From assembly GCA_033239525.1 (NCBI GenBank), contig BSYO01000004.1, positions 3,162,001 through 3,226,000 of the forward strand: 64,000 bases of DNA, written 5' to 3'. This document shows, piece by piece, positions 38,101 to 48,051 of the stretch; within the stretch, counting starts at the first letter, position 1, and the number at the start of each line of letters is the position of its first letter. A program made the position numbers and the translations under genes. The notes beneath the pieces are model-generated. The model searched no databases and was not told the DNA's origin. It saw nothing but the letters and a program-made list of their open reading frames with translations. The DNA comes from Nepenthes gracilis (lineage: Eukaryota; Streptophyta; Magnoliopsida; Caryophyllales; Nepenthaceae).

Positions 38101-39182
38101 AACTTCATTTTGAGTGTGCATCAATAAATCATTGTCATACTGGCACAGAACGGCCATGCCGTGAGATGATTTACGATAAAACTTATCAATAAGTAGGAAC
38201 TAAATAGATGTATCATCACAAAAATATTATTTGCTATGAGACAAGAAAGACATACCACATGGAAACTTTCCCACACATGTAATACCAGGTACAACATTGT
38301 GCTTTGGGGGCTTTAGGGTTCTATATTTGCAGTGTTTCTTACGCTGTGTGGATTATGGGTGCTTTATTTAGATTACTCCAATACTATGTTTGCCATATGT
38401 AGCAGCAATGGGAGTGAAAGAGGAAATTTTGTTTGGGAGCGGAAAATGCATTTCCCTTGTATGTTGTTCGGATGCATAGACAGAAAAGGTAATGTTTATA
38501 CTAGTTTGCCCTTACTAGCGATGTTTCCATCAATTTTTCATTAAGTTAAATATAAATATACAAAATATAAAACTCCACTTCTCTCTATTACCTCCATTTC
38601 ACTCCATTTTGGAGAGAAATCTTTTGGGTGAAAACCTTCTTCCATTTCCTTATTTTCTCTCACATTCATCACTTATTGCAATATCCTGACAGAGGAAACT
38701 AATAAAATTTCAGTTTATTTCACCCAGATTCCCTTCACTTCCTTCAAAACAGGGATTTCGTGCTTCAGATGCATTTCGTGTTAGATGACTTAAGGGAATG
38801 AGAACAGGGATTTTTGCATCCATGAGAAGTTCAGGTTGATAGAAAACTAGAAATTCTCAAAAGCAACCAGGTGTAAGGATCCACACTAGTTTTCTAATGT
38901 TAATCCACTGTAATTTCATATGCACAATAATTGATAATAGTATGATATTGTTTAATCCACAGACAAACAGACACAGGCATGCAAAAACTGACACTACCTT
39001 TCAACTATCAGGTCATCATCATCCTCGTCATCCTTATCTAATGATACTCTCAGGTCATGGTCATCATCATCATTCTCCTGATCTGGTGATGCCTCCGACG
39101 AACTCTGTAACTCTGCATCAAGATAAGCTGCAAAATCATCGCTGCTTGACGAATGCAAAGGGGAGTCACTTGCGACACTCAT
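20199..39182 (-). CDS. RNA polymerase II CTD phosphatase-like protein, CPL4 type (8 coding exons)
   Basis: Predicted Ser phosphatase acting on the C-terminal domain of RNA polymerase II in the nucleus. Coding exons on the minus strand: 39182-38998, 30797-30712, 30097-29985, 29327-29146, 24103-23814, 21629-21441, 21350-21312 and 20513-20199. All have GT-AG borders with compatible phases except for one extra base in exon 4. With that base discounted, the product is 465 residues, close to the Arabidopsis protein. It begins MSVASDSPLHSSSSDDFAAY, with an Asp/Glu-rich stretch in exon 1. CIRCGK and the YIHK block precede the FCP1 domain. DLDHTLL (about 159-165) is the catalytic DxDxT motif, followed by KLRPFVRTF, MYIYTMGER and ILDDTE. 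ERYHFFSSSCRQF and SELKSDESESDGALATVL come next. The last exon is a BRCT domain (about 362-465). Identity rests on motif order remembered for CPL4 and is strong. The exon 4 frameshift leaves it open whether this copy is intact. Confidence 0.88.
20514..21311 (-). other. CPL4 intron 7
   Basis: A 798-bp intron between the 13-codon exon 7 and the BRCT exon, with donor GTGAAA and acceptor CTCACAG. AT-rich, with no recognisable insert. Confidence 0.75.
21630..23813 (-). other. CPL4 intron 5
   Basis: A 2.18-kb intron with donor GTGAGT and acceptor TTTTGTAG. Around 22180-22420 it contains a short block rich in CGATAT, TATCG and GATACG words, listed separately. Several short open frames (for example 22574-22798 and 23091-23357, minus) show no family signature. 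Confidence 0.7.
22180..22420. mobile_element. CGATAT-rich transposon fragment in CPL4 intron 5
   Basis: Dense palindromic words such as CCGATATATATTGATATCGG, AATATCGCGATATG and GCGATATATC. The same texture marks the two ends of the hAT-like element in intron 1 (33213-33370 and about 36915-36992). This suggests a short relic of the same family. No transposase is present. Confidence 0.4.
24104..29145 (-). other. CPL4 intron 4
   Basis: A 5.0-kb intron that splits the FCP1 domain just after exon 4. Donor GTATGG and acceptor TTGGACAG border it. It holds a probable LTR-like block at about 24740-27330 and several A or T runs around 28050-28100. The minus-strand frame at 27992-28288 has no recognisable domain. 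Confidence 0.7.
24740..27330 (+). mobile_element. Possible LTR-derived block in CPL4 intron 4
   Basis: A TATA box (GCCTATAAAAACTG, about 25126-25139) is followed by a purine-rich leader (GGGAAAAACTGAGAGGGATGG). About 1.9 kb later there is a region ending in TTATTTCAG and GTAAATAAATAATTTTT that resembles the downstream part of a long gypsy LTR. No gag or pol motif lies between. Ends and target duplication could not be set, so the borders are approximate and the call is tentative. Confidence 0.3.
29460..29770 (+). mobile_element. RTE-type LINE C-terminal relic in CPL4 intron 3
   Basis: Plus-strand translation with frameshifts gives AMLYGSMSLALKYHYMHK, then KMLRRMY-like residues, then EEKLQELHLRWFGHIKQRL and VPIRNCERW. 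This order (LYG..., MxxLRWM, KLREnxLRWFGHxxRR) is the standard C-terminal end of RTE-type LINE ORF2 proteins. Only the tail is left, with stops. It lies inside intron 3 of CPL4, in antisense orientation to the gene. Confidence 0.7.
33213..36992 (+). mobile_element. Decayed hAT-like DNA transposon in CPL4 intron 1
   Basis: The left end reads CATGGTTAAAAATATTTGCTG and the right end, in reverse complement, reads CATGGATAAAAATATCGGTA. Both are followed inward by CGATAT and TATCAGCC/TATCGG words, so they form an imperfect terminal inverted repeat. Flanking 8-mers GTGTATCT (left, one base off the end) and CTGTATCA (right) match at 6 of 8 positions, which suggests a worn 8-bp target duplication as hAT elements make. 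Inside, about 35020-35165 translates to KVLKLVNNDEKHTIKFIYEA, MDQAKMAIKK and QRWNFQLYYDLHSAG in one frame, matching the plant hAT transposase pattern (LRxVDGD...M...IYEAMDRAK...WNFQLHRDLHAAGY). A stop follows Y-V-N-V, so it is dead. Confidence 0.65.
34210..34935. mobile_element. LTR-like fragment nested in the hAT-like element
   Basis: GC-richer than the DNA around it, and it ends in GGGGCCGTGACA at 34924-34935, an end typical of plant gypsy LTRs. The hAT transposase-like sequence begins right after. I found no matching start or target duplication, and the short frames on both strands here have no assigned domain. It probably replaced or interrupted the N-terminal part of the transposase region. 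Confidence 0.4.
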
Positions 39183-40063
39183 CTGCCACAACCATCAGAA
39201 CAGAAAAAAACTCACAGGCCAGCAGAAGATATGCAGAAGATTTCACTGAACGCCCAGTATTTTTCAGGAAAAGAAGGGCTGAAATAACTTAAATAACAGT
39301 TTTTTTTTAGTAAAAAGTTCATATACAACAATCAAAAGCAAAACCTAAAAAGGAAAAAAAGTAAGTACTGAAAGCGAATCTACCAATCAGCTAGAAACTA
39401 ACTACTGCAACACAAAACCTGTTATACGCATGCATACTGCTTTCAACTTTTACAAAAAAGAAGCATCATATCATATCACTACATATACTGTATCCATCAA
39501 TTTCAAATGCATCATATATTGCCAATTATTCAGACAATTCCAACCCATCCAAAACTTGGTGGTTAAACTCTATTGCAGTGATGATACTGTAGGCAAACTG
39601 ATTGCAAATTGAAAACATCAAGTTCTTCAAAACGGATAACCATACCTTGGGCCAAAATTCCAAAATTTTCATCAACGTTATTAATTAAGAACAGATATAT
39701 AATACAGTATGTAATACATCATCCCCAACTATCAAAACAAGAATGATCCTATACTAAAAGCTACATCTCTGTGATATTTACAAACAGGAATTAATCAGTT
39801 ATAAACATAATCTTTCACCAAAGCTATGAAGTGCTAGTTCCATCTCATCTCTAATGATCTCCTAAGGGACTAATGACTAAAATGTTTCATGTTGAGGGGC
39901 AGAAAAAAGTCTTCCAAGTCTAGATGATTATGAAAACCCCAAAGATCTGTCTTCTCCCTTTTCCCTTTTTTTCCTTGGGAGTGAAAGAGGTGATTGACTC
40001 AGTTCACTTTTTCTACTCTGAAATTTTAATTGCTGAAATTTTCACAGGTGTAAAAGCTTCAAA
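39183..40063. other. Sequence upstream of the CPL4 start codon
   Basis: The bases just before the CPL4 ATG on the minus strand read TTGTGGCAG|ATG after a T-rich tract. This is a good 3' splice site, so the 5' UTR may be split by an intron with its upstream exon near 43.5-43.75 kb. The rest is AT-rich without recognised features. Confidence 0.4.
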
Positions 40064-42383
40064 GGCCCATTTGGTATCACTTAAGATACTAAAATTCAAA
40101 TCAGATGAATCCTACTTATCCTATTCTGTTGTTTGGTAAAAGTGACAGAATTTAATCCTATAGTGAACTGAATTCAGAATTCAATTCTAGATTTTTGTAC
40201 AAAACCAAAACTTAAAGATGCTAGATTTGTGTAGAATGCATTTGTCTTACCTCTCCATGCCACAAAAATGTCTAAAATCACCCTCTACATTCACAGCAAA
40301 ACCTAATGTTTATTCTAATAACAAATATAAAATCTCAGTAAGTATGATAGGCAGTTGACTATACAAGTACACTAATAAAATTACAAAAAAAAAAAGAATT
40401 TAACAATAAAGTTAAATAGAATAAAAAATAGAAAAAGAAAACAACATTACTCCCTCCAGGCCCCAACAACCCAGAAGTACTGTATAACTGCCCATTACCA
40501 TTGTCTCCCTCTTCTCATCAGGTCACCTCCCCCACCCTGCTACCCCTCCGTTTCCTGGTTTACCCATCACATTACTGACCCTTCTTCACATCTCATTAGT
40601 ACTACGCTATTAAGAGAGAGGAGTGAGAGCTGGAGAAGGATGCCGTTGAAATAAAACACCCACACAAATAGCACGACGGGAGGGAGCGAGGCAGAGGCTT
40701 GGAGAGGTGAGGAGTGGGTGTAGTAATTTGCAGTGGGAAGGAAATCATGGTAGCAGTTTTGTAACACCTGATTTCTTGTTTATATTTTTGACATCAAGAT
40801 TTATTGTATTAAGTGAATTTTAGATGATAATTTTGTATTAGGAAGGAAAGATAAGAAATTTGAGGAAGAGGATCCGCACCTGACCCATAGTTGTGTGGCC
40901 ATCAGGCATCGCTTAGCAGAGTAGGTGGGCTCGCATGTGGCAGAGGCTTAGTAGAATGAGTGGTGCTCGTACACAGCAAAGGCAGGCTCGTGCACGGCTT
41001 AGCAGAATGGGTAGCACTCATGTGCAGGGTGTCTGGTGCTCGAGGTTTCATCCGCACATTCCTAGTGCCTGATGCACACGTTTGCCTATATAAGAAATTC
41101 CGAGCGAGTTTTAGGTCATTTTTGGCTAATTTCTTAAGAGAGGAGAGAGAAATAGAAAGGAGAAGATGAAAGCAAAAGTGAAGTCGATTTTGAAACTTTA
41201 TCACATTAGATCCTGATATTACACGGGTTAAGACATTTACATCTAGGCCCATTTATTCAATCAGTTTGCTCTTCATTATGTATCCATGCACATGCTTTGT
41301 ATTTGTCAAAGAACTTCTCAAAGATCTCAGCTTTAGTGGGTTTGAATAAATCTTGCAGGGTTGGACCGAAGAGCTTCTTCAATATCTTAGTTTTAGTTGT
41401 TTTAATTGTTGGATTGTGATGTCTAGAAGTAAAACATTTAGGCTTTCACTTATGTTGGTCAGTTTGTATTATAATCAGGTATATTAGGACTTTGCATTAT
41501 CGTAGGCATATTTTCTGATGTTCATGAATGTTTAGTAGGTGTTTTCCTAACGTATTTTGGGGAATACTAGCAGGTACTTGAGCATCGGGTCAGACCGGAA
41601 GAGATTGGCCGTAATCCTGTGATTTGGTAGCAGTTTATATTCAGAATTGATTAATGGTTTCAGTTGCAGGGTATTTGGTTATTTGACATCCTTATTTTGT
41701 ATGATTTTGCACCAGGGTCATGACAGGTTTTCATTCTAGCTTCATATTTCCCTGATTGACTGATTTTTCATCTAATTATTTATTTTGACTTTGTTTTTTG
41801 ATTTATTTGATAAAAAATGTTCACTTAAAGGTGTTTTTACAGAAGTCAAAATTTCTTTAATAATAAAATATGGCACCTATAATACAATTATTCTCAGTGT
41901 GTGTTTTAGATCTAATATATATATGTGTGTGTATGTGTGAAATTAGCCCCCGATGCCACAATGTCATTGCTATAGATCTTTTTTATATTTATACAACTTC
42001 CCTTTGAGGAAACAAATTTCCAAATGCGTTCTAGTGTTTAAAAAAAAATCTCATAGGATATTCTAGATTAAAATCTAGAATTAACTAAAAATAATAACAA
42101 AACCATCAATATTGGAGAGACAAAATAATCCCACTAATATGTGTCTAATAGTCTCAATATAGGGTTAAAGATGACATAAGGACATTATAAGAAATGGTTA
42201 TTGTTCACTTTGATAATTGAGCATACCAAAAAGTAGAATTTAATTGAAAACACTACCAAAACTAAATAGGTACCAAATATTCAAATTCAATTATGACTCA
42301 ATTCAACTAGATTCTACTAAAATAATATTATTAAAATGAAATGAATTCGAGTATTCAACTAATAATTTGATACCAAACAGACT
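40064..42383. mobile_element. TIR element (hAT-type MITE-like), split by a solo LTR
   Basis: The left end GGCCCATTTGGTATCACTTA and the right end in reverse complement, TTAGTCTGTTTGGTATCAAA, share an inverted TTTGGTATCA core. The sequences inside each end are AT-rich with many GAATTC and GAATTNAAT words. The solo LTR at 40760-41725 accounts for the middle. Without it the element would be about 1.35 kb with no coding capacity. A clean 8-bp target duplication was not found. Confidence 0.5.
40760..41725 (+). mobile_element. Solo LTR of a gypsy-type retrotransposon
   Basis: It starts TGTAACACCTG and ends AGGGTCATGACA, the standard terminal sequences of many plant Ty3/gypsy LTRs. A TATA box (GCCTATATAAG) lies at about 41085-41095, followed by an AGAGAGGAGAGAG leader. 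The five bases before it (AGTTT, 40755-40759) and after it (GGTTT, 41726-41730) match at four of five positions, a worn 5-bp target duplication. No internal coding region is present, so a full element was lost by LTR-LTR recombination. The frames at 40902-41252 (minus) and 40960-41169 (plus) belong to it and are not genes. Confidence 0.82.
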
Positions 42384-42879
42384 AACAGATCTTATAGCTA
42401 TCTTCCTCTTAGTGTGAGGGTTCACGTGAAAACTCAAAAGATGTGTGCTGAAACTTCAAAATAAACTTATCACCTTGAAACTTTTAACACTTGTGCTATA
42501 TTTAGATGGGCAAGGAGAATTTTCTGCAGAGTAATTTTTTTTTCAATCTTCATTTTTTGGTAGGAGATATGAGAATAAAAAATAATTTAGCGTAAACAAT
42601 AAATCCATTCCAATGAGAGAATTTATTTCGTTTTTTAATAGGAAGGATGTTGATTTTCCACCACTGTCACCACACCACCATTGCCATCCCCAGAACTATT
42701 TGCAATACTACAATCACTACTGCCACTCCACCACCAATTTTGTACTAAGATATGGGAAGCATTTTCCAATGAAAAGCATTTTTCTTCCTCATTTCCTCAA
42801 CTAACTGAAGGGAATTTACGGTGAAGCTTCTTTGGAAATAATAATAAGAAAAAATGTTCTACTCTGGACCAAACAAAGC
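42384..42879. other. AT-rich spacer with probable small MITE
   Basis: The stretch from about 42480 to 42880 begins near GCTATATTTAGATGGG and ends near GGACCAAACAAAGCCCTAG. Both ends look like those of plant hAT-type MITEs, but I could not pair the ends base by base. No gene is supported. The 63-codon frame at 42613 is His/Phe-rich and without a motif. Confidence 0.3.
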
Positions 42880-42889
42880 CCTAGCAAAC

Positions 42890-43187
42890 GGGACTTGGGG
42901 ATCCTACTTCTCCTAAAGAGGAATGAGTCGTAATTCTCCCACTTGAGCCATTGCATTGAAAAAAACCAACGACTAAATTTTAAATATTAAATGATACTCT
43001 ATATATAGTTGGTTTTATTGAAAAAATTCAATATTGGATTAAATATTAAATAGATATTAATATTATAAAAAATTATATAATATAACTAATGTCAATATTT
43101 TTTAAATTTTTAAATCTTGACCAGCGGATCAAAATCCAATGGTCCCCTTAGGAGAAGTAACGCAATGAAATGTAGGATCCCCATTTT
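42890..43187. mobile_element. Mutator-type MITE, 298 bp
   Basis: The left end contains TGGGGATCCTAC (42896-42907) and the right end its exact inverse GTAGGATCCCCA (43172-43183). Both are followed inward by TTCTCCTAA. The flanking 10-mers CCTAGCAAAC (42880-42889) and CCTAGTAAAC (43188-43197) match at nine of ten positions, a target duplication of the length made by Mutator-like elements. No coding capacity; the interior is AT-rich. Confidence 0.75.
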
Positions 43188-43429
43188 CCTAGTAAACAAC
43201 AGCCTAAATTTTTCAAAAAGAATTTCTCTAGTCTAAGTAAAATGTTCAAACCAAGAGAGAATTTTCACATTACTGTACCGCACAGCATTCACACTTAAAC
43301 AAGCAAATAGACCAGTCATGTAAGACCTATACCAGACAAATTAATGGAATTGAAAAATGTCAGAGTTTAATAGTAGAGATTAACTGAAATAGAAACAGGC
43401 AGCCAAATAGGGTTTCATTCGGGGTCCGG

Positions 43430-43860
43430 GCAAAATTGTGTGGCTGTTCAATGTTAGGGCATCAAATTTATTCCAATTACTTCTTCAATCATTCATACAG
43501 AAATTCCGACTAACTGAGAGCATACCGAAGAATAAGATGACTGAGCTGGTACCGAGGTATCGTTGCCGGAGGACGACGACGACGTTGTCTAAATACCACC
43601 AGAGCAGTGCTTACTATTTTTCTCGCGTTGATGTACGCGCACGCGCGGGGATCGAGCGCCAGAGAACGCAAGGACCCGAGAGCAAGGAGGGAAATTTCGC
43701 ATTCGTCTTCTGCGTAGCCTTCCTTCCAGATATTGTAGAGGCAAAGCAGCCGCCGTGACTTCAATGGATAATTGGTTGGCCCAGCAGAAAGGATTCAAGT
43801 GGGCCTGGGTCTTGAAGCCTGACCCAGCGGCTAGCAGGCCCACCTTTTTCCGTGTAAACA
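43430..43860 (-). promoter_or_regulatory. GC-rich island, candidate promoter and non-coding first exon of CPL4
   Basis: An isolated GC-rich block with CG dinucleotides amid AT-rich DNA. On the minus strand it has plausible 5' splice sites: AATA|GTAAGC at about 43610 and TTCG|GTATGC at about 43525. CPL4's ATG 4.3 kb downstream is immediately preceded by a good splice acceptor, so this could be its 5' UTR exon. If so, the TIR element, solo LTR and MITE at 40.0-43.2 kb sit in a 5' UTR intron. The open frames across it do not resemble a known protein. Confidence 0.4.
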
Positions 43861-45222
43861 AGTTGAAATATAGTTTTCCAATTTAATTATAGTAAAAGGA
43901 AAAATAAAATATATCCCCGAATTGCTGTTATTTTTTATTCTATTATTAATTCGGAAGCTACTCTATCTAATTCGTTTCGTACATAGCTTTCATTAAATAT
44001 GATACAAACTTAGATTTAAATTAACGTAGGAATTAGAGAGTCGGACAATATATCAAATTGATTTGGATGAATACGGATCAAATAATTGTAACTATAAAAT
44101 TAAATCTCGCACATCACAATAATTCAACAAAAAATAAAAGATATAAAAGATTTACTTCCCAATATATTTTTTAATATTTAAATTAATAATTTGTCTAAAA
44201 AAATTAAAAGATCAATGGAAAAGAGAAAAAATAGATGAGTATAAAATTGAGGAAATTAAGATAATTGGATTCCATTAATCTAATTATCTTGACAATAAAT
44301 GATTGTTTGCCCAAGTGTTTGATGCCCCTCTCCCTAACTGAAAGGGTCTTTATTTATAGCCTAGATATCAATTAGCCCGTTTGTCAAGAATTAATATAAT
44401 TGTTATCTGAAATATCATATTACATTAAATTTTAACTATTACGTTAGTTATATAATTATTTAACAGTTAATGTTTGACATTTATTTAACTATTATTGCAT
44501 GCTTTAATGCGATTGATCATCCCTCAATTGCATGTAACCTTTTCATCAGGATTAAATGCCTTCTTAACTACTTTACTAGACCGTTAATTGTCTCAATCTT
44601 TTATACCTCTAGTTTCCTGATCACCTAGCTAATTGGCTAAGTTTTTGACAATGCCATTCTTTGAACTGATTTCATATTCTATTGATCCTTTCAAATTTTT
44701 GTGATATTAGAGCGTCCTTATTTAGATTATACCCAACAAAATAAAATATTTTATTTAGACATTATATTTACCCACAACTTAACCCAAACTTCATAATTTG
44801 TAAATACAATTCATTATTATCACCATCTAGTTCAGGGTAATACGCTAAGTTCAATGCTGTGTGTTGTGTGGGTAATTTTTTTTGGCGATAACCTTCGTTC
44901 AAACATTATTACCAAAAAGCCATCACTCATGTACAGAAGCTTCTAAATCGACAAATTTGAATAATGGCTCTAATTTCCAGTTTACAAACTGACGTTAAAA
45001 TCTCATTCATGATCTGACGCTCCGAATCCACAAAATTTGAATATTTCGTTCACACATTATCAGCAAAAACAGCAACTTCAACAATTACGACAAAATATAA
45101 CACAAAAAAAAAAACAAAATTCCCAGAATAATAAGTCACAAAGAAATAAAAATGAAACCTACATTTTCCTCATTGAAAAAGGCGTTTCGGTTTGGGGTCT
45201 CCAATCATCTGGCATCTGTAAC
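43861..45222. other. AT-rich intergenic spacer with LTR-like copy 3
   Basis: On the minus strand, about 44330 down to 43965 repeats the module found at 7150-7370 and 8115-8345: AATATATTGGGAAG, ATTGTGATGTGCGAGA, CCGACTCTCTAATTCCTACG and a TTAATTTAAAT run. Upstream on that strand is a TATA box (GGCTATAAATAAAGACCC, about 44340-44357). I read it as an LTR fragment in minus orientation. The rest is AT-rich with no gene seen. Confidence 0.45.
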
Positions 45223-47420
45223 TTCCAAATTGTAACTGGCGATGGCCCCTTTTCTATTAATTTGAACCATTCATTTTTAAGTGATTTTAATTAATTTTTT
45301 TAAAAGTAATTAAATTATAACTATCTATTTAAAAATAGATATCCCAGATTAAGAAAACAAAGATCTTTTATCTCTTTAAGAAATATAGCCTCCCTGGTTC
45401 CTGTCGATGGTTAGAAGGGTCCATGATGAAGGAAAGACTTAGCTTGATGCTGTACAAGCCGAACTGCATTTACAACGATGTTGGTGCCACGCTTGCAGCG
45501 GCTTCAATAGATGACTCAGAACAGATACTCCGTCATCTCACTGATATTTCAGTCCTAATGCTATGTTGTTATATAAGCAGTTTGAATATATGCTGTTACT
45601 TCACATATATATATCATACAGTGATTTCCCTCGTCCAAGGGTGTCTAACATAACTAGTTCAACACTGACTCAAAATAATTCCAAATATTTGTGCCTCACA
45701 CAATATAGATACATCTAACTCAAAATCAAACTCAATATCAATTGAGATTAAAATGACTCTATGCTTTGATATATTTTAAACAAGCTTAAAGTTGACATGT
45801 CTGTAATGTGAACCCAGCATGATGGAGTCTGATTTGTCTCCTTACTGGAATCGTTCTCGGTATATTAGATGGTCCAATACTTTGGTCCTGCATTGCATAT
45901 TATAAGTTATTCTGGATCATTTATTTCCACTCTTATCGTGACACATTGTACACTGATGACCACAAGTGTGCATCCTTTTACCCTAAGCAGTCACCATTTT
46001 GGATTTTGAGTCAAATTTTCTAGTAAGAACGTGAAATTTGATGCTGCAAATGAACTAGTTACTCTAATGACATCTTGGCTATGTTCTGTATTATTGAGAG
46101 TGAAATGTAAACTTAGAGTATGTTGTACAGTTCAATATGGCCAACATTGTTTGAGATGCCAATTATCAGTGAACAGGCAGAACTAAATATTTTAAAGAAT
46201 ACATTTCTGAGTTGGAAAATCAAAAATAAACTGAAAAAGATACACGAAAAAAAGGAAGAAAGACAGAACCAGCTCATGATGATACTATCTATAGTTATTT
46301 TAAATAGGTCACATTGGCACATATTAAGCTTGAGGATGGGTTGGAAAAGTTTGCCTGATTTATCTACAGAGATCGAATGCCTAGTATAATCAATGTAGTT
46401 TGCCTAAGCTCATTCAAATAGTTCAAAAGAAGTGTGCACTGATGCACCATCTGCCATTTCTTTTGCTTTGATCAGAAATTTATATATTTGTTTGTCACTA
46501 TAGCTGATGTTTGCAATAGAAACACTATATGCTTTCTAGCTCTGGTTTTCCATTTTCCTATTGTCTAATTATGATGATAGCTTAGGCAGTTCAAGCAGAA
46601 GGTTCCCATATTGGATAAATGGGGAAGTCTGTTCTTACAGCTGCCAACAATTCAAACCCATGGTAGGTCCTTTTAGCCAAAGATGTCTAAAAAGATGATG
46701 GAAGACTTGGTAAGCCAAAGATATTTGCTGCTTTGACAGATGCATGTAGCTTTTGCAACTAGGATTTCCAGCAATTGGATTTTCTCCTATGGCAAGCACT
46801 TCCATTCTACTACATGATCACAATGAGGTAATATTTTATTTTATTAAGCAAAGAACGTTTATGAAGATTTAGACAATTAAAATACAAGCCAAAGAAAAAA
46901 CCTATGAGTAAAAGAGAAATATTCATAATTGAAAGATAGAAAAATGAAGATATAGACTTAAAAAAATTTGGAATCAAATGATAAAAAATCATTTAATACT
47001 GCTTCTATTATTCGATGATTATAGCACTACATTAAGTGGAATGACAAAAACAAATTCATATAACCAATCTTATTTAGTGAAATTTAAAGTTTTGTTGTTA
47101 TTGATTGTCGCTTAAAATGTAGAACATGCTTACTCTTTTTATGAATTCAGAGTATGGTGTATTGGTCCCTAGGGGTCAAGTTGAGCAGCTCGCTACATGA
47201 TCATCACTTGGTTTGCTTGCTGCAGTTTCTCAACCAGGCTAAATATCTAAACGGTGCTGACATTTATGTGTCCATAATCAAAGCATATACGTCATATGTG
47301 GGGCAAGCAGATGAGAGGGCTTCCAAGGATGAGTTGTAATTCACAGCAAAAATAGCGCTTTCAAGGATTCTTTGCTCCCTCTACTAGAAGACTGCAACCG
47401 GCATTGCTTCTCAGCCATGA
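45223..47420 (+). pseudogene. Decayed gene of unknown identity, copy A
   Basis: Scattered coding-like pieces run on the plus strand. 45414-45560 contains VRRVHDEGKT, a stop, then LDAVQAELHLQ; another frame gives YNDVGATLAAASIDDSEQIL. 46589-46663 gives QFKQKVPILDKWGSLFLQLP before GGTAGG. 47154-47338 gives NQAKYLNGADIYVSIIKAYT and SYVGQADERAS. A related copy lies at 50281-50790. I do not recognise the family. The Lys/Glu-rich pieces suggest a coiled-coil protein, but that is inference. Stops and frameshifts make this copy non-functional. The 500-bp block at 45600-46109 within it also occurs in ACY1 intron 2. Confidence 0.4.
45600..46109 (+). repeat. Dispersed repeat, copy in the unidentified relic
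   Basis: About 510 bp with close similarity, same orientation, to 62628-63149 in ACY1 intron 2. Long shared runs include ACTAGTTCA.CACTGACTC, GATGCTGCAAATGAACTAG and the end block CTTGGCTATGTTCTGTATTA. Order is conserved throughout, with scattered substitutions. No terminal inverted repeats, coding frame or poly-A tail are evident. Confidence 0.85.
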
Positions 47421-48051
47421 TGTAAAAGAGAAAAAATAATTACCTATTTCTATTCCAACTAAAACAGATTTATACAGTTAATCCTACCAAATAAGATAAA
47501 AGATTTTTTTGTTGTTTTGCTTTAATAAAAAACAAACTTCAGAAAAATAATTATCTCGTGGCATTATTTTGTCATTTTCATTATGTAAATTGAGTGTTTC
47601 TTGCCCTATTTGTTTCTTGTTTCTGTTAATCTCATGGGCTTGTTTGGTTGAGATATTGAGCTGTAATATTAAAGCTAGCGTTGACCATTTTGTTTTTGCT
47701 ATCTATTAAGCGCTGATGAAGGATTAAATAAATGGCAATTTTCACATTAATATTTCAAGTTTATTTTTTTATATAGTTGAAATGTGCAAATATACATATA
47801 TATCCAAGTTATGAGTTGTACCACAGACGGTCTCCTATATCCAAGGTGATCCTTTGCAGCTTCATTGAAGTGAAAGGGTGAGAATTATATCTCTACATTT
47901 AGTGTGATTTTATTCATCATATCTCTAGTGTTTATTTTTTTCTACATGTTGCCTGATCTTGGTACTTGAGTATCCAAATTCATCAAGTGGGTGATTGGGC
48001 ATTTGGATGCCGAAAATTAACCAAAACTCTGAACCACTTTCTGAACACCTG
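47421..48051. other. AT-rich spacer, presumed 3' UTR of the PPR gene at its right end
   Basis: No gene or element recognised. The part just before 48052 should be transcribed as the 3' UTR of the minus-strand PPR gene. Confidence 0.5.

Larger units (their letters stand above)
30798..38997 (-). other. CPL4 intron 1, 8.2 kb
   Basis: Donor GTAGTG after exon 1 and acceptor AATTCAG before exon 2. The acceptor choice is set by frame: AG|G ATT AAA AGG keeps the basic IKRRK block. A rival acceptor 18 bp upstream (CTTCAG) would break the frame. The intron contains a decayed hAT-like element (33213-36992) with another fragment nested in it (to 34935). The frames at 31292-31486, 31634-31951 and 32484-32872 (plus) are low-complexity Thr/Ser/His-rich and not supported as genes. 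A small-element-like stretch lies at about 38290-38700. Confidence 0.75.

Noticed and set aside
38897..39292. 131-codon plus-strand frame rich in His and Ser
   Set aside because: Antisense of CPL4 exon 1, where the Asp/Glu-rich stretch reads as His-rich on the other strand.
40902..41252. 116-codon minus-strand frame and the overlapping plus frame at 40960-41169
   Set aside because: Both are in the GC-richer part of the solo LTR and show no protein family.
43438..43861. Overlapping frames on both strands in the GC-rich island
   Set aside because: Open only because GC-rich DNA has few stops. The frames on both strands are equally long, which favours a promoter or UTR over coding.
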